The notes: generated from the letters alone by a model not told the origin. A stretch of DNA of 64,000 bases from DATFVA01 sp963815785 (GCA_963815785.1 CAWFHZ010000002.1:137379-201378), one strand, 5' to 3'. Shown: positions 48,301-57,322, counted from the stretch's first letter. Translations and numbers: made by a program.

Positions 48301-48387
48301 CAGTACTTTAAAATTTGTAATCCTGTAATCTTTCGGTCTTGCAAATTTTTAATTTGCTTCCATCAACCATCAGACATCATCCATCCT

Positions 48388-51300
48388 TTATTTCATCAGC
48401 ATCATCTTTTTTGTCTGAGTGAAGCCGTTAGTTTGCAGGCGATAGAAATAAACACCGCTTGCAAGTTTTGCCCCGTTAAACTGTACTGCATAAGTTCCCC
48501 TATTTAAAAATCCGTCTACAAGAGTCTGCACTTGCTGCCCGAGTATATTATAAATTATAAGAGACGCTTTGCCTGAAGAGGGCAGTTCAAATTTAATTGT
48601 CGATTCGGGATTGAATGGATTCGGGTAATTCTGGTAGAGAGTAAACTTGCCGGGAACCGTGTTATGTTCGGGTTTAATTCCTGTTATTGATCCGTAACCG
48701 ACAGCCGGAGCCCAGCCTTTATTATTGTTTTCATGAACTTCATTTGTAACCGCATTTTCCTGGTCAAGTACTGCATAAATTCTTACACTGTCTAAATTCT
48801 GACTGAGCGGTATTGCCCATTGAACTGATACATTCCTGTAACCGCGTGCTGCAATTGTGGTGTCAACTGTAGTTTGGGCTATCATAGACCCGCCATTGTC
48901 CGGATCACCTTTATAAAATTTTACACTGAATGGAGTTGTGACAGCCTGCAGCCCGAAGTTGCGTACTTTTGCGGTTATTGTAACGGTATCTCCACCAAGC
49001 GGCTGAATCTTTGATAATCTTATATCTCTTGAACGATAGCGGTATGTTGTATCATTACCCGGCAGGGGATAACCTTTTTCAGGGTCGTATCTCCACGGCA
49101 GACTAAAAGCAAGATCGGTCTTATTACCGTAGTGAGTTTGCCAGAATGAATTTGCCCCGACCGGCAGTTGAGTAACTTTATAATCCAAATCAAGCGCACC
49201 ATAAGATGTCCAGTATGCATAAGGCTGAACATAATAAGTTCCGCTTGTTCCGAACTGATTATTTAAATGACCAAGGTCGCCTCTTACCTCCAGCGAATTC
49301 TGAACCCTGACGGTCTGAGTGGAAATTTCACCATGATTATAATGTCCGTTTGCCTCAACATCAACACCGGCATCAAAACCAAGCAGATTGATTGACAGAT
49401 CGAGAGCTGCACCAACTTCCAGTCCTTCATCCCAGCTTGTTTCTACGTTATGTTCCTGGAATGACTGAATTTGAAGGGAGACAAAACTATTCCCGGTTGC
49501 GCCAATTGTCTGCTCGGGAAAATCCACAATAACACGGGAAGTATCATAGGTATCTGTTGATCTGTACGAAAGCACATTACCCGTTTCGTGATCAGGTCTG
49601 AATTGGTTGCCGAGTAAATCATCATCTTTCATCTCTATCCATAAAGGGCGGGGGTTTTTCGGAATAGTTACCATAAAATATCCTATTGGTGTCGGGTCCT
49701 GCCCGTTATAAACCGGGTACTCATAAAAATCTATATCAAAAACATTCGAGTATATCCAGTCATCCCCGGCAGCAATTCTTCCGGTAGTTATTGTGTATGA
49801 TGTTCCCGATGTTTGTTTATTACTGAAATTCTCACCGTACGTTGCCTTAACTTTTTCCTTAAGTAAAAACTGGGATGCAGTTATCGTAGCATCGCCGCCC
49901 CAGTCTTCGTGCACTTCTGTAGTAATTGTAGTATCGCTGGTTGTTGATTGTATATACGATGAAGTGAAGCCGCAGTTCTGATCGGGATAACATCCGCTCA
50001 AATCGTAAGCAGTTCCGTCTATAATATCATAATGAACCGGCGGAGTGTTCAGAACCACCTCCGGCTGCATAACACCGTTTCTGCTGTAATGTACAGGATC
50101 ACCAAGTCTTACCCTGTCGCCGTCAAAGTCTCCCAAAGCTATTGCATATTTTCTTTGGTTGTTGTTTCTGGGTATTGCTTCTTCCTGCATTCTTCTTGCT
50201 TTTAGTGTGTAGTTGGTTAATGTAGAATCAAGACTATACACAGCCATTTCAAAATACTGCAATCCTCCCGGATCAAAGTCCTGGTAATTTTTTGCAATCA
50301 CTATTTCCGCACTCCGGTCAAGATCCATATCTCCTACAGCAAGAAAAGCATCGCTGTCCCAGTTTAGCCCCGTTGTCAGCGCACTTTGCTGTGATTTGTA
50401 TTGAGCGTTGAGATCATTATCAACTGAATAAACATAAAATGTTGAGCCGGACATCATAACCAGCTCATCATGATTATCCCTGTTAAGATCACCAGCGGCA
50501 ATATTAAACAGGGGTATTTCATTCGGCCCCACTAAATTATCAGCAACACGTTTTGAATCATCAACAATTATTGAATCAAGATTGTTCTTTATGTCAAGAA
50601 GATAAACGTAAGTATCATTTCCGGATTGTTCCCCCTGGAAAAATGAGAACCCGTAAGCAATTTCCTCTTCAGCATCGCCGTCAAATGATCCGGCAGTGCC
50701 GTCTATATTCACATCATATACGGTATATGCCGGTTCTTCAAAAACCTGCTTAGAGGATCTTCTTACAAAATTTCCGTTATTATCAATAGTATAAATTGTA
50801 ATCCACAAAGCCCAGTTGTTTGCCCCGACCGGTTTAAGAAACAGCAATGCAATATCATCATACCCGTCGCTGTTAAAATCTCCTGTAACAACATCAAAAT
50901 TATTCATGAATACATTGGCTTTATAAGATTGTTCATCATTAATACTTCCCTGCAGGTGCGGAACAAGACTCCCCGGGTTAAACCCGCATAACTGAAGATG
51001 TATTGTTGTATCCTGCCCCTGGTACGCAACCACAAATTCCTCCTGGGGATTACCGAAAAAGTTTCCGGCTGCAACGTGTATTTTATTTTTTTGAAAAGAC
51101 GCCAGTCCGTTTAATGTTATCTCATTGGTGTTTGTCCACGATAAAGTTCCGGAATTTATTTCAGGAACAGAAACCCTGACAGTGTTATCTCCCGATTCCC
51201 ACGCCGCGACTATATTTTTATATTCCCCGTCAAGAAAATTTCCTGAGGCAACCGCAAGAGTTTTATTGCCTGTTATGGATGAATCAATCTCCAGCGGTTT

Positions 51301-51543
51301 TCTTACAAGTGTTGAATCAACACCGCCCGGACGCGTTAAATCGAGATCATAAATTCTCTGGTGCAAATTCTGAGCACTCGAATTGTCCCCCTGGCTCCAT
51401 ATCATAATTAATTCATTTGAATTAACCAGATCCTTCACCTGGTTAAGCCTGTCCCTGTACCCGGAAGTTTGTGCGGGTGTGGAAAAGCTGACCGTGAGAA
51501 TTACTGTAAAAGTAAACAGACAGAATAATCCGATCTTTTTCAT
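48388..51543 (-). CDS. Large secreted FG-GAP protein with CARDB-like domain and T9SS sorting domain
   Basis: The ATG at 51541-51543 (MKKIGLFCLFTFTV) has an AAGGAG ribosome site and opens a signal peptide, so it is preferred to an upstream in-frame Met at 51621. The 1051-residue protein carries FG-GAP-like blades in the first half (GDFNSDGYDDIALLF, GDLNRDNHDELVMMS, GDMDLDRSAEIVIAK). A long unassigned beta-rich middle region contains LDLSINLLGFDAGVDVEANG. A CARDB-like module follows (SKIQPLGGDTVTITAKVRNF). The end is a T9SS domain (FTLYQNYPNPFNPESTIKFE, LASGVYFYRLQTNGFTQTKK). The middle may be a binding or pore-like domain; its function is unknown. The frame is intact over 3 kb. Confidence 0.82.
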   Translation of the reverse strand: MKKIGLFCLFTFTVILTVSFSTPAQTSGYRDRLNQVKDLVNSNELIMIWSQGDNSSAQNLHQRIYDLDLTRPGGVDSTLVRKPLEIDSSITGNKTLAVASGNFLDGEYKNIVAAWESGDNTVRVSVPEINSGTLSWTNTNEITLNGLASFQKNKIHVAAGNFFGNPQEEFVVAYQGQDTTIHLQLCGFNPGSLVPHLQGSINDEQSYKANVFMNNFDVVTGDFNSDGYDDIALLFLKPVGANNWALWITIYTIDNNGNFVRRSSKQVFEEPAYTVYDVNIDGTAGSFDGDAEEEIAYGFSFFQGEQSGNDTYVYLLDIKNNLDSIIVDDSKRVADNLVGPNEIPLFNIAAGDLNRDNHDELVMMSGSTFYVYSVDNDLNAQYKSQQSALTTGLNWDSDAFLAVGDMDLDRSAEIVIAKNYQDFDPGGLQYFEMAVYSLDSTLTNYTLKARRMQEEAIPRNNNQRKYAIALGDFDGDRVRLGDPVHYSRNGVMQPEVVLNTPPVHYDIIDGTAYDLSGCYPDQNCGFTSSYIQSTTSDTTITTEVHEDWGGDATITASQFLLKEKVKATYGENFSNKQTSGTSYTITTGRIAAGDDWIYSNVFDIDFYEYPVYNGQDPTPIGYFMVTIPKNPRPLWIEMKDDDLLGNQFRPDHETGNVLSYRSTDTYDTSRVIVDFPEQTIGATGNSFVSLQIQSFQEHNVETSWDEGLEVGAALDLSINLLGFDAGVDVEANGHYNHGEISTQTVRVQNSLEVRGDLGHLNNQFGTSGTYYVQPYAYWTSYGALDLDYKVTQLPVGANSFWQTHYGNKTDLAFSLPWRYDPEKGYPLPGNDTTYRYRSRDIRLSKIQPLGGDTVTITAKVRNFGLQAVTTPFSVKFYKGDPDNGGSMIAQTTVDTTIAARGYRNVSVQWAIPLSQNLDSVRIYAVLDQENAVTNEVHENNNKGWAPAVGYGSITGIKPEHNTVPGKFTLYQNYPNPFNPESTIKFELPSSGKASLIIYNILGQQVQTLVDGFLNRGTYAVQFNGAKLASGVYFYRLQTNGFTQTKKMMLMK

Positions 51544-51718
51544 AAATATTGTCTCCTTTAGTGCTGAAAACTCAATCCAGGCAGGTAATAGGAAGCAAAG
51601 GCTACCTTTTTTGGTTTTCAACTTTGTTTATAAATGATTTATCTCTCTATTATTAAACGCAGGAAAAGAAGGGAAAAGTGATAACGAAGTGATATTATTT
51701 TTTAACGGAGCAGGTTTT

Positions 51719-51890
51719 TAGTCATTTCGAAGAAGTCCGCAGGACGACTGGCCTGTCCGCCTCTGGTGGAAGTAATCTTAATGGAGTGTCATTCTGATGA
51801 ATTTCAGAATCTCTCCACAATTTGTCATTTCGACTTTGCCTAGCCGGTAAGGCAGTTCCCGCTGTCAGAGAGAAATCTTAACAAACTAAA
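51719..51890. repeat. Dispersed intergenic repeat, copy 3
   Basis: AATCTTAATGGAGTGTCATT and TCAGAATCTCTC followed by GTCATTTCGAC match the first half of copy 1 (41.97-42.03 kb). The 128-base block of copies 1 and 2 is absent, so this is a mosaic member. It lies in the spacer between the FG-GAP gene and the cupin gene. Confidence 0.65.
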
Positions 51891-51997
51891 CAATATAAAT
51901 TCCATTTGTTTTATGAAAAGAAAACCGGCAGAACAGCTGCCTGCACTTTTATTTTCATTTCTGTATATATTAATTTGTTAATTAAAAGGATTAAGAA

Positions 51998-52321
51998 ATG
52001 TTCTACAAAAAAGATTTAACTAATTACAGGCAGGCTGTAGAGGGTGTTACATATAAAACGCTTACTTACGGTGATAAAACATCGCTTGGTGAATTCCATC
52101 TTGCAAAGGGATATATAATTCCAAACCACAGCCATCCGCACGAACAGACGGGTTATGCAGTTTCAGGAAAAATGACCTTTATAATTGATGGAAAAGAATT
52201 TGATGCTGAAGCAGGCGACAGCTGGAATATTCCGGGAAACGTAGAGCATAGTGTAAAGGTACACGAAGACTCGGTAGTGATTGAAGTTTTTTCTCCTGTA
52301 AGGGAGGATTATTTACCTTAG
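51998..52321 (+). CDS. Cupin-domain protein
   Basis: The 107-residue cytoplasmic protein is a single cupin barrel. Motif 1 holds His44, His46 and Gln50 (NHSHPHEQTGYAVSG), and motif 2 holds His84 (GDSWNIPGNVEHSVKV). These are the usual metal ligands, so a bound metal ion is expected. Small cupins of this size bind sugars or small ligands or act as dioxygenases or isomerases; the substrate is unknown. An AAGGA ribosome site precedes the ATG. It ends before the restriction-modification island and shows codon use like the rest of the window. Confidence 0.85.
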   Translation: MFYKKDLTNYRQAVEGVTYKTLTYGDKTSLGEFHLAKGYIIPNHSHPHEQTGYAVSGKMTFIIDGKEFDAEAGDSWNIPGNVEHSVKVHEDSVVIEVFSPVREDYLP

Positions 52322-52369
52322 CCGAAAATATTCAGAAAGTAAACTGGTGAGAATGGTAAAAATCTTTTT

Positions 52370-52395
52370 GTCACACTGAATGGTAAAAGTGTGAC
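52370..52395 (+). terminator. Probable hairpin terminator after the cupin gene
   Basis: GTCACACT (52370-52377) pairs with AGTGTGAC (52388-52395). The T-run afterwards is weak (TTACTTT), so termination efficiency is uncertain. Confidence 0.4.
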
Positions 52396-52525
52396 TTACT
52401 TTAACTGAAGAAGAATGGGGGAATAGTTAAAATCTTATCAGATTTCTTGAGATTATGCTTCATGCATAATATTTCTAACATTTGTTGTATCTCTTTGTCC
52501 ATCAAAGTTTGCATTTTATTAAATG

Positions 52526-52546
52526 TGTCCGTAAATTTGTCCGTAA
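52526..52546. promoter_or_regulatory. Direct repeat upstream of the methyltransferase gene (possible operator)
   Basis: TGTCCGTAA occurs twice (52526-52534 and 52538-52546), 12 bases apart, 22 bp before the ATG of the methyltransferase. The position and near-helical-turn spacing suit an operator, perhaps for autoregulation by the methyltransferase's N-terminal DNA-binding domain. This is inference only. Confidence 0.4.
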
Positions 52547-52567
52547 TCATTCCCAATTCCAAAACGT

Positions 52568-54787
52568 ATGTTAAAAATTAAATATTATTTAGACAAAGCG
52601 GATAAGAATAAATTATCACCAATTCACTTAGTACTCCAAAAAAAAGGAGTAAAGATAAAAGTTGCTATTGGTGAAAAGATAAAAAAGAGTAATTGGGATT
52701 CTAAATATCAAAAAGTAAAAGAAAATTGCTACGAAGCTAAAACAATTAATTCATACCTCGAATTTTTAAGACAAGAAGTTGAAAAATATCTTGATTCTTC
52801 ACAGCTATCATCTAAAACAGATAAAAAAATAAAAGATAAAATTCTTGAGCTAGTTTCTAGTAGAAAAGAAAATAATGAAAATATTATTTGTGAAAACAGG
52901 GAATATTATAATAATAAAAAAGTTTATACTTTTATTGATTTATTTGCAGGGGCCGGGGGATTTAGCGAAGGATTTTTGCAAGCGGAATCTAATAACAAAA
53001 TTTACGATTTTATTTTAGCAAGTGATATAAATGAAAATTGTGAACTGACTCATCGTGCTAGGTATAATTATCAGCTCGGAATAGATGTTGAGTTTTTGAG
53101 ACAAGATATTACTGAGCCTGACTTTCTTGAGCATTTAAAAATAGGACTTAAGGGAAAAGAAGTCGACGTTGTATGTGGCGGCCCACCTTGTCAGAGTTTT
53201 AGTCTTGCTGGTAAAAGAAGAAAATATGATAAAAAAGATGATTTATTTACTCATTACCTGAAAGTCATAAGAAAACTAAGACCAAAATATTTTATAATGG
53301 AAAACGTGCGGGGTATACTCACAAAAGAATCTGGTAAAATTGGAGAAATGATATTAAAGGAAATTAGGTCTATAATTGATCTTAAGGAATTTCCAAAACT
53401 ATTAAATTTTATTTTGACGCTTTCAAAGGATTCAAAAGAAGATAAATTTATTCTGGATTGTTATTTCTTAAAACTACAATTTGAAAATGACTCACCAAGA
53501 ACAGATGTACTCGAAGAAAAATATATACAGAATATTGAAAACAAGTTTAAATCGTTAACTCCTAAAATTGTAAACTATAAAACAAGCAAAACTAGTCCTG
53601 TCATAAATACAATTAGACATGGATTCAATCTTTTAAAAAGACAAAATGAACTAGATTATATACGTAAGAAAGTAATAAATGAAAAAGCTTCCTGTGATAT
53701 TGATAATGACAATTTTCTTAATAATTTTAATAAATTTTTAACAACAATTGAGACTGATTTTATTATAGAAGAGATTAGAAAAGCTTTTTTTAATTTGAAT
53801 CCACCCAAACAGTACTTAGCGGAAATAAACGAAATCATTAATGCTCTTGAAATCTATTCTTTAACATTTGACGAATGTATAAATAATATTGGTAAGATCG
53901 CCAAGAAAGTTGGCAAAAAGGAAGAGCTTGATCTTCTTTTGGGGGATATTCATTTATATAACATCAAAGAACCTTTTATCGCTAAAGCAGCTGATTACGG
54001 TATCCCTCAAAACAGGGAAAGAGTTTTATTCATTGGATGCCGTAAAGATCAAAGGCTTATTAATGATATTCCACGTAAGGTAACGGAAGAAGAAAAAGTC
54101 ACAGTTTTTGAAGCTTTATATGATCTTGATTTTATAGGAAACAATGAAGAAAAATTTAATTATGAAGAAATAGATTGGGAAAACAAATTTAACGGAACAT
54201 CTGAAAAAATGAAGTCCCTATTAAGAAAAAGAAATATAAACGGTGAAATAAATCAACAAACTGGTTTGACATATGCTGAATGGTCAAAGAGAGGGAGGCT
54301 TAATGGTAGATTTCGAGATGTTAAAAATCCTATATATGTTAAAAATTTTGAAGAATTAGAAAATACGTTAGTTAATATAACTGCACCATTACATAATCAT
54401 AAAACAAGTAATCAAAAGCCTGAGGTTTTAAAACGATTGAAAGTTATTCAGGAAAGCGGTGATTATGAATTGGCAAAGAAGAAGTTGGAAAAAATGAACC
54501 TTAAATCTGAAAAGAGAAATTATAATGTGTTAAAATGTGAATGCCAAAGTCCTACTATTATGACAATGCCTGATGATTATATCCATTATTCAACTCCCCG
54601 TGCATTAACAGTTAGGGAAATGGCTCGTTTACAATCTTTTGACGACTCATTTGTTTTTCAGGGGAAACGTTCAACCGGTGGAAATAAAAGAAAATCAGAA
54701 ATTCCTCAATATACTTTAGTTGGCAATGCTATCCCTCCATTGATGGCTAAGGCAATTGCTAAAGTAGTTCTCGAACATATTTCTTAA
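52568..54787 (+). CDS. DNA (cytosine-5)-methyltransferase with N-terminal recombinase-arm-like domain
   Basis: The 739-residue protein has the C5-methyltransferase motifs in order: I FIDLFAGAGGFSEGF (about 121-135), IV with catalytic Cys208 (GGPPCQSFS), VI ENVRG (245-249), VIII QNRER (481-485) and X VGNAIPP (about 718-724). It should transfer a methyl group from S-adenosylmethionine to C5 of cytosine. Two things are unusual. Residues 1-80 look like the arm-binding domain of Bacteroidota tyrosine recombinases (YYLDKADKNKLSPIHLVLQK, VAIGEKIKKSNWD), and a helical insert of ~220 residues lies between motifs VI and VIII. It converges with the nuclease gene with no bases between the stop codons. 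The gene is very AT-rich, consistent with transfer. Confidence 0.92.
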   Translation: MLKIKYYLDKADKNKLSPIHLVLQKKGVKIKVAIGEKIKKSNWDSKYQKVKENCYEAKTINSYLEFLRQEVEKYLDSSQLSSKTDKKIKDKILELVSSRKENNENIICENREYYNNKKVYTFIDLFAGAGGFSEGFLQAESNNKIYDFILASDINENCELTHRARYNYQLGIDVEFLRQDITEPDFLEHLKIGLKGKEVDVVCGGPPCQSFSLAGKRRKYDKKDDLFTHYLKVIRKLRPKYFIMENVRGILTKESGKIGEMILKEIRSIIDLKEFPKLLNFILTLSKDSKEDKFILDCYFLKLQFENDSPRTDVLEEKYIQNIENKFKSLTPKIVNYKTSKTSPVINTIRHGFNLLKRQNELDYIRKKVINEKASCDIDNDNFLNNFNKFLTTIETDFIIEEIRKAFFNLNPPKQYLAEINEIINALEIYSLTFDECINNIGKIAKKVGKKEELDLLLGDIHLYNIKEPFIAKAADYGIPQNRERVLFIGCRKDQRLINDIPRKVTEEEKVTVFEALYDLDFIGNNEEKFNYEEIDWENKFNGTSEKMKSLLRKRNINGEINQQTGLTYAEWSKRGRLNGRFRDVKNPIYVKNFEELENTLVNITAPLHNHKTSNQKPEVLKRLKVIQESGDYELAKKKLEKMNLKSEKRNYNVLKCECQSPTIMTMPDDYIHYSTPRALTVREMARLQSFDDSFVFQGKRSTGGNKRKSEIPQYTLVGNAIPPLMAKAIAKVVLEHIS

Positions 54788-55726
54788 TTAATACAATTTA
54801 AAATAATCAAAATCGGTATTAATTCTGTTGATATTTTGACTCAATGTTTCTCTTAAATTTGGCGTAAATCCTGATTGAAAATTATTATTAAAGATTTCTT
54901 TCAAAGATCTTGCTACGTGATTTACACTAAGTTTTCCCCAATAATTTCCACCAGAAATATTGGTAACTCTTTTGACGGCTAAAGAAGAAGATCTATAATT
55001 CGTTGGCGAATTTGAAGGAACAGTTACAAATGAATAAGTAAATTTATTTACATCTTTCATACTATAACCATTTTTCCCTATGGTAATATTTCTATTTTGA
55101 AATCCTTGTGCATTATATATCATATCCCATAGCATTGGAATCTGGGCATTATCATTCCAATTTGTTTTACATTGAACAATACCCACCTCATATGCTGTAA
55201 AATCGCGAGTGCATAAATAATCCAAAATTATTCTTAAATTAACGGTACCACCTCTGTAAATAGGGATGATTTCATTTTGTTCATCTCTTAGTTCAATATT
55301 GTCAACGTTATTTAAATAATCATTTAAGTGTGGAAAAACTATTACGACTATATCAGATTCAGTAGTACACGTAAAGTTTTGGTAATTCACTGAGAGAGCA
55401 TCTTTTAATGGAGACGGTAATGCACTAAATTTTTTAACTGCTACGACTCTGCTACCAATTGAACAGATATTAAGATACCAACAAACTAATGATTCCCACG
55501 CTGCTCCTCCTCCAGAAAGTTCCCCCTGTGTTCTTCCTTGAGTTCCAGTGGTTTTAAAGATTTCTCTTAAATTATCGCCTAGATTTAATATGCTACTTGC
55601 AGTAGGATGTTCACCCAAAAGTGCTTTAATTTGATGATTCCATATTTCCCAAACAGAATTAAAAGTGTTTTGCTTAAACAGATCTGTTATTATTTTTACT
55701 CTAAAAAATTCAATTATGTTATTCAT
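54788..55726 (-). CDS. Predicted type II restriction endonuclease (PD-(D/E)xK fold)
   Basis: The 312-residue cytoplasmic protein resembles no well-known enzyme by eye. It carries a plausible PD-(D/E)xK site: Glu78 (GAAWESLVCW), Asp125 (TTESDIVVIVF) and Gln185-x-Lys187 (VGIVQCKTNW), with the strands expected around them. The GIVQCKTNWND segment is typical of restriction enzymes whose core acidic residue is replaced by Gln. Its position, convergent with a C5 methyltransferase and just after a DNA glycosylase gene on its own strand, strongly supports the nuclease assignment. It would cut the site that the methyltransferase protects. Cofactor and recognition sequence are unknown. It starts right after the stop codon of the glycosylase gene. 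Confidence 0.7.
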   Translation of the reverse strand: MNNIIEFFRVKIITDLFKQNTFNSVWEIWNHQIKALLGEHPTASSILNLGDNLREIFKTTGTQGRTQGELSGGGAAWESLVCWYLNICSIGSRVVAVKKFSALPSPLKDALSVNYQNFTCTTESDIVVIVFPHLNDYLNNVDNIELRDEQNEIIPIYRGGTVNLRIILDYLCTRDFTAYEVGIVQCKTNWNDNAQIPMLWDMIYNAQGFQNRNITIGKNGYSMKDVNKFTYSFVTVPSNSPTNYRSSSLAVKRVTNISGGNYWGKLSVNHVARSLKEIFNNNFQSGFTPNLRETLSQNINRINTDFDYFKLY

Positions 55727-56416
55727 TTAGTAATTAATATTATGATTTATATAAAAATAACATTTTTTATTCAATAGGCAGTTATCACATTTAGGAAATT
55801 TTGCCGTACACACTTTAGCGGCAAAATCCAATACTCCCCAATTAATTTTTTTTGCTTCTTTATGTTCTACAATTCTCCAAGCCAATTCTTGCAAATAGGG
55901 ATCATATCTTATATCGGCTAATTTCCTTGGTCCGAAAAATCTTTCAAGGACTCTAGACATATTTACATCCAGTAATGGTGCAGGCTTATTGTAAACAAAT
56001 TGTAAAATTGTGTTAGTAATGTATTGTCCTGCAAATGGTAACTTTTCAATCTCTTCTTTTTCTCTCGGCAATCTTTTTTTCAATCTCACCATTTCCTTTG
56101 CCAGTTTTTTTAACAATGCAGCTCTTTGCTTATAGAGACCAACTGGAGTAAGCGTTTTTTCTAAGGTTTTTATACTAGTTCTATTTAATGAATTCCAAGT
56201 GGGATATTTTTCTAAAAAAATAGGATAGAACTTAGCAACTGTTTCTGCTCTTGTTCTTTGTAATAAAACTTCTGCGATTACTTTTTTATAAGATGAAAGG
56301 TTCTTTTTTCTCCAGGGAAAATCTCTACCATTTTGTTCAAACCAATCAAGTAAATTTTTCTGAAAGAAATCTATTTTGGATTGACGAATTTTTCTTATAT
56401 AAGTTTTCTTTTGCAT
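55727..56416 (-). CDS. HhH-GPD DNA glycosylase of the MutY/Mig type
   Basis: The 229-residue protein has the HhH-GPD fold of the endonuclease III superfamily: EVLLQRTRAETV with Glu49, the helix-hairpin-helix LPFAGQYITNT (126-136), catalytic Asp150 (LLDVNMSRVLERFFG) and an iron-sulfur cluster C203-x6-C210-x2-C213-x5-C219. The residue in the hairpin position is Tyr132, as in MutY and in the T:G mismatch glycosylase Mig.MthI, not the Lys of endonuclease III. Mig.MthI is encoded in an R-M locus, where it repairs thymine made by deamination of 5-methylcytosine. The same job is inferred here. The length fits a Mig-like enzyme, without MutY's C-terminal domain. The start of the nuclease gene abuts its stop codon. 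Confidence 0.85.
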   Translation of the reverse strand: MQKKTYIRKIRQSKIDFFQKNLLDWFEQNGRDFPWRKKNLSSYKKVIAEVLLQRTRAETVAKFYPIFLEKYPTWNSLNRTSIKTLEKTLTPVGLYKQRAALLKKLAKEMVRLKKRLPREKEEIEKLPFAGQYITNTILQFVYNKPAPLLDVNMSRVLERFFGPRKLADIRYDPYLQELAWRIVEHKEAKKINWGVLDFAAKVCTAKFPKCDNCLLNKKCYFYINHNINY

Positions 56417-56522
56417 TCTAATCCCAACTTAACCACACAACCCCATTTACTCAATAATTATTTTTAAAAATCCCCCCTGCACCTGTTTGCCATTAATTAT
56501 AATTAAGTTCCCCTTTGGGCAA

Positions 56523-57167
56523 CTATAAGTCTCTCACCACTCGTGCATCTTTGTACGCATCATAAAACGGAGTATCACTTGTCCGGAATAACTCCATCAT
56601 CTTATCTACCTGTTCATAAAGTATTGTGTCTGCCTCTGTAAAGAAGTCTTCAACCTTCTTCGTTGCCGCTGTCTGCTTCGCTACTCCTTCCTCTCTCGTT
56701 CCCAGTGCCGCATCAAAATCATGCATTCTTGTCTGCAGGCTCGTAATCATTGTTGCATCTATTCCGTAATCTGCAAGGGCAACAGCATTTGTATTTGCAT
56801 AATCATATATACTCTGCGCCTTTCGCGATAAATTCGTATCGCGCTCACTAACTAATGTGGATTTTGTTATTGAACCTATCGCTTTCAGCTCTTCGTCATT
56901 AGTTACACTTCCAAGAGCTTTCAAAGCTGCTGCTATAGTTACAGCTTCATCAATTAGCGCAGTTTCCGCTGCTCTTTTTGTGGCTGTTTTTCCGGCCGTG
57001 CTTTGCTGCTTTTCTACCTCTGCATCCTCTATCTGTGTTATCAGTCCTTTAAAAACAGATATTGAAGATGTAAGTGCAGTTACCGGTGTTGTCTTTGCTG
57101 TATTATTATCAAGCAAAGTTTCCACGGCTCTGTACATCGTTAATTTGTTTTCCAATCTATCGTTCAT
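56523..57167 (-). CDS. Conserved helical protein of unknown function
   Basis: The 214-residue protein has no signal peptide or membrane segment and is almost wholly alpha-helical. Runs rich in Ala, Thr and charged residues (MNDRLENKLTMYRAVETLLD, AGKTATKRAAETALIDEAV, TKKVEDFFTEADTILYEQVD) fit a long helical bundle or coiled coil. Similar proteins occur as single genes in related bacteria without a known role. A GAGG ribosome site precedes the ATG at 57167. The gene is 107 bp after the glycosylase gene on the same strand and is preceded by the 21-bp tandem array, which may regulate it. Base composition is less AT-rich than the neighbouring R-M genes. Confidence 0.6.
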   Translation of the reverse strand: MNDRLENKLTMYRAVETLLDNNTAKTTPVTALTSSISVFKGLITQIEDAEVEKQQSTAGKTATKRAAETALIDEAVTIAAALKALGSVTNDEELKAIGSITKSTLVSERDTNLSRKAQSIYDYANTNAVALADYGIDATMITSLQTRMHDFDAALGTREEGVAKQTAATKKVEDFFTEADTILYEQVDKMMELFRTSDTPFYDAYKDARVVRDL

Positions 57168-57322
57168 TTTTTACCTCTTTTAATTAATGATTAGTTTGGC
57201 AAACTAAGTGCAGGGTGAAATATTCTGGAACTACCCGCTGTCTTACACCCTTTTAAGGCTGTCTTAAACCTTTCAAAAATCGGGCAAAACCTCAAAATCG
57301 CTTAAAATCGCCGTTTTTTTAA

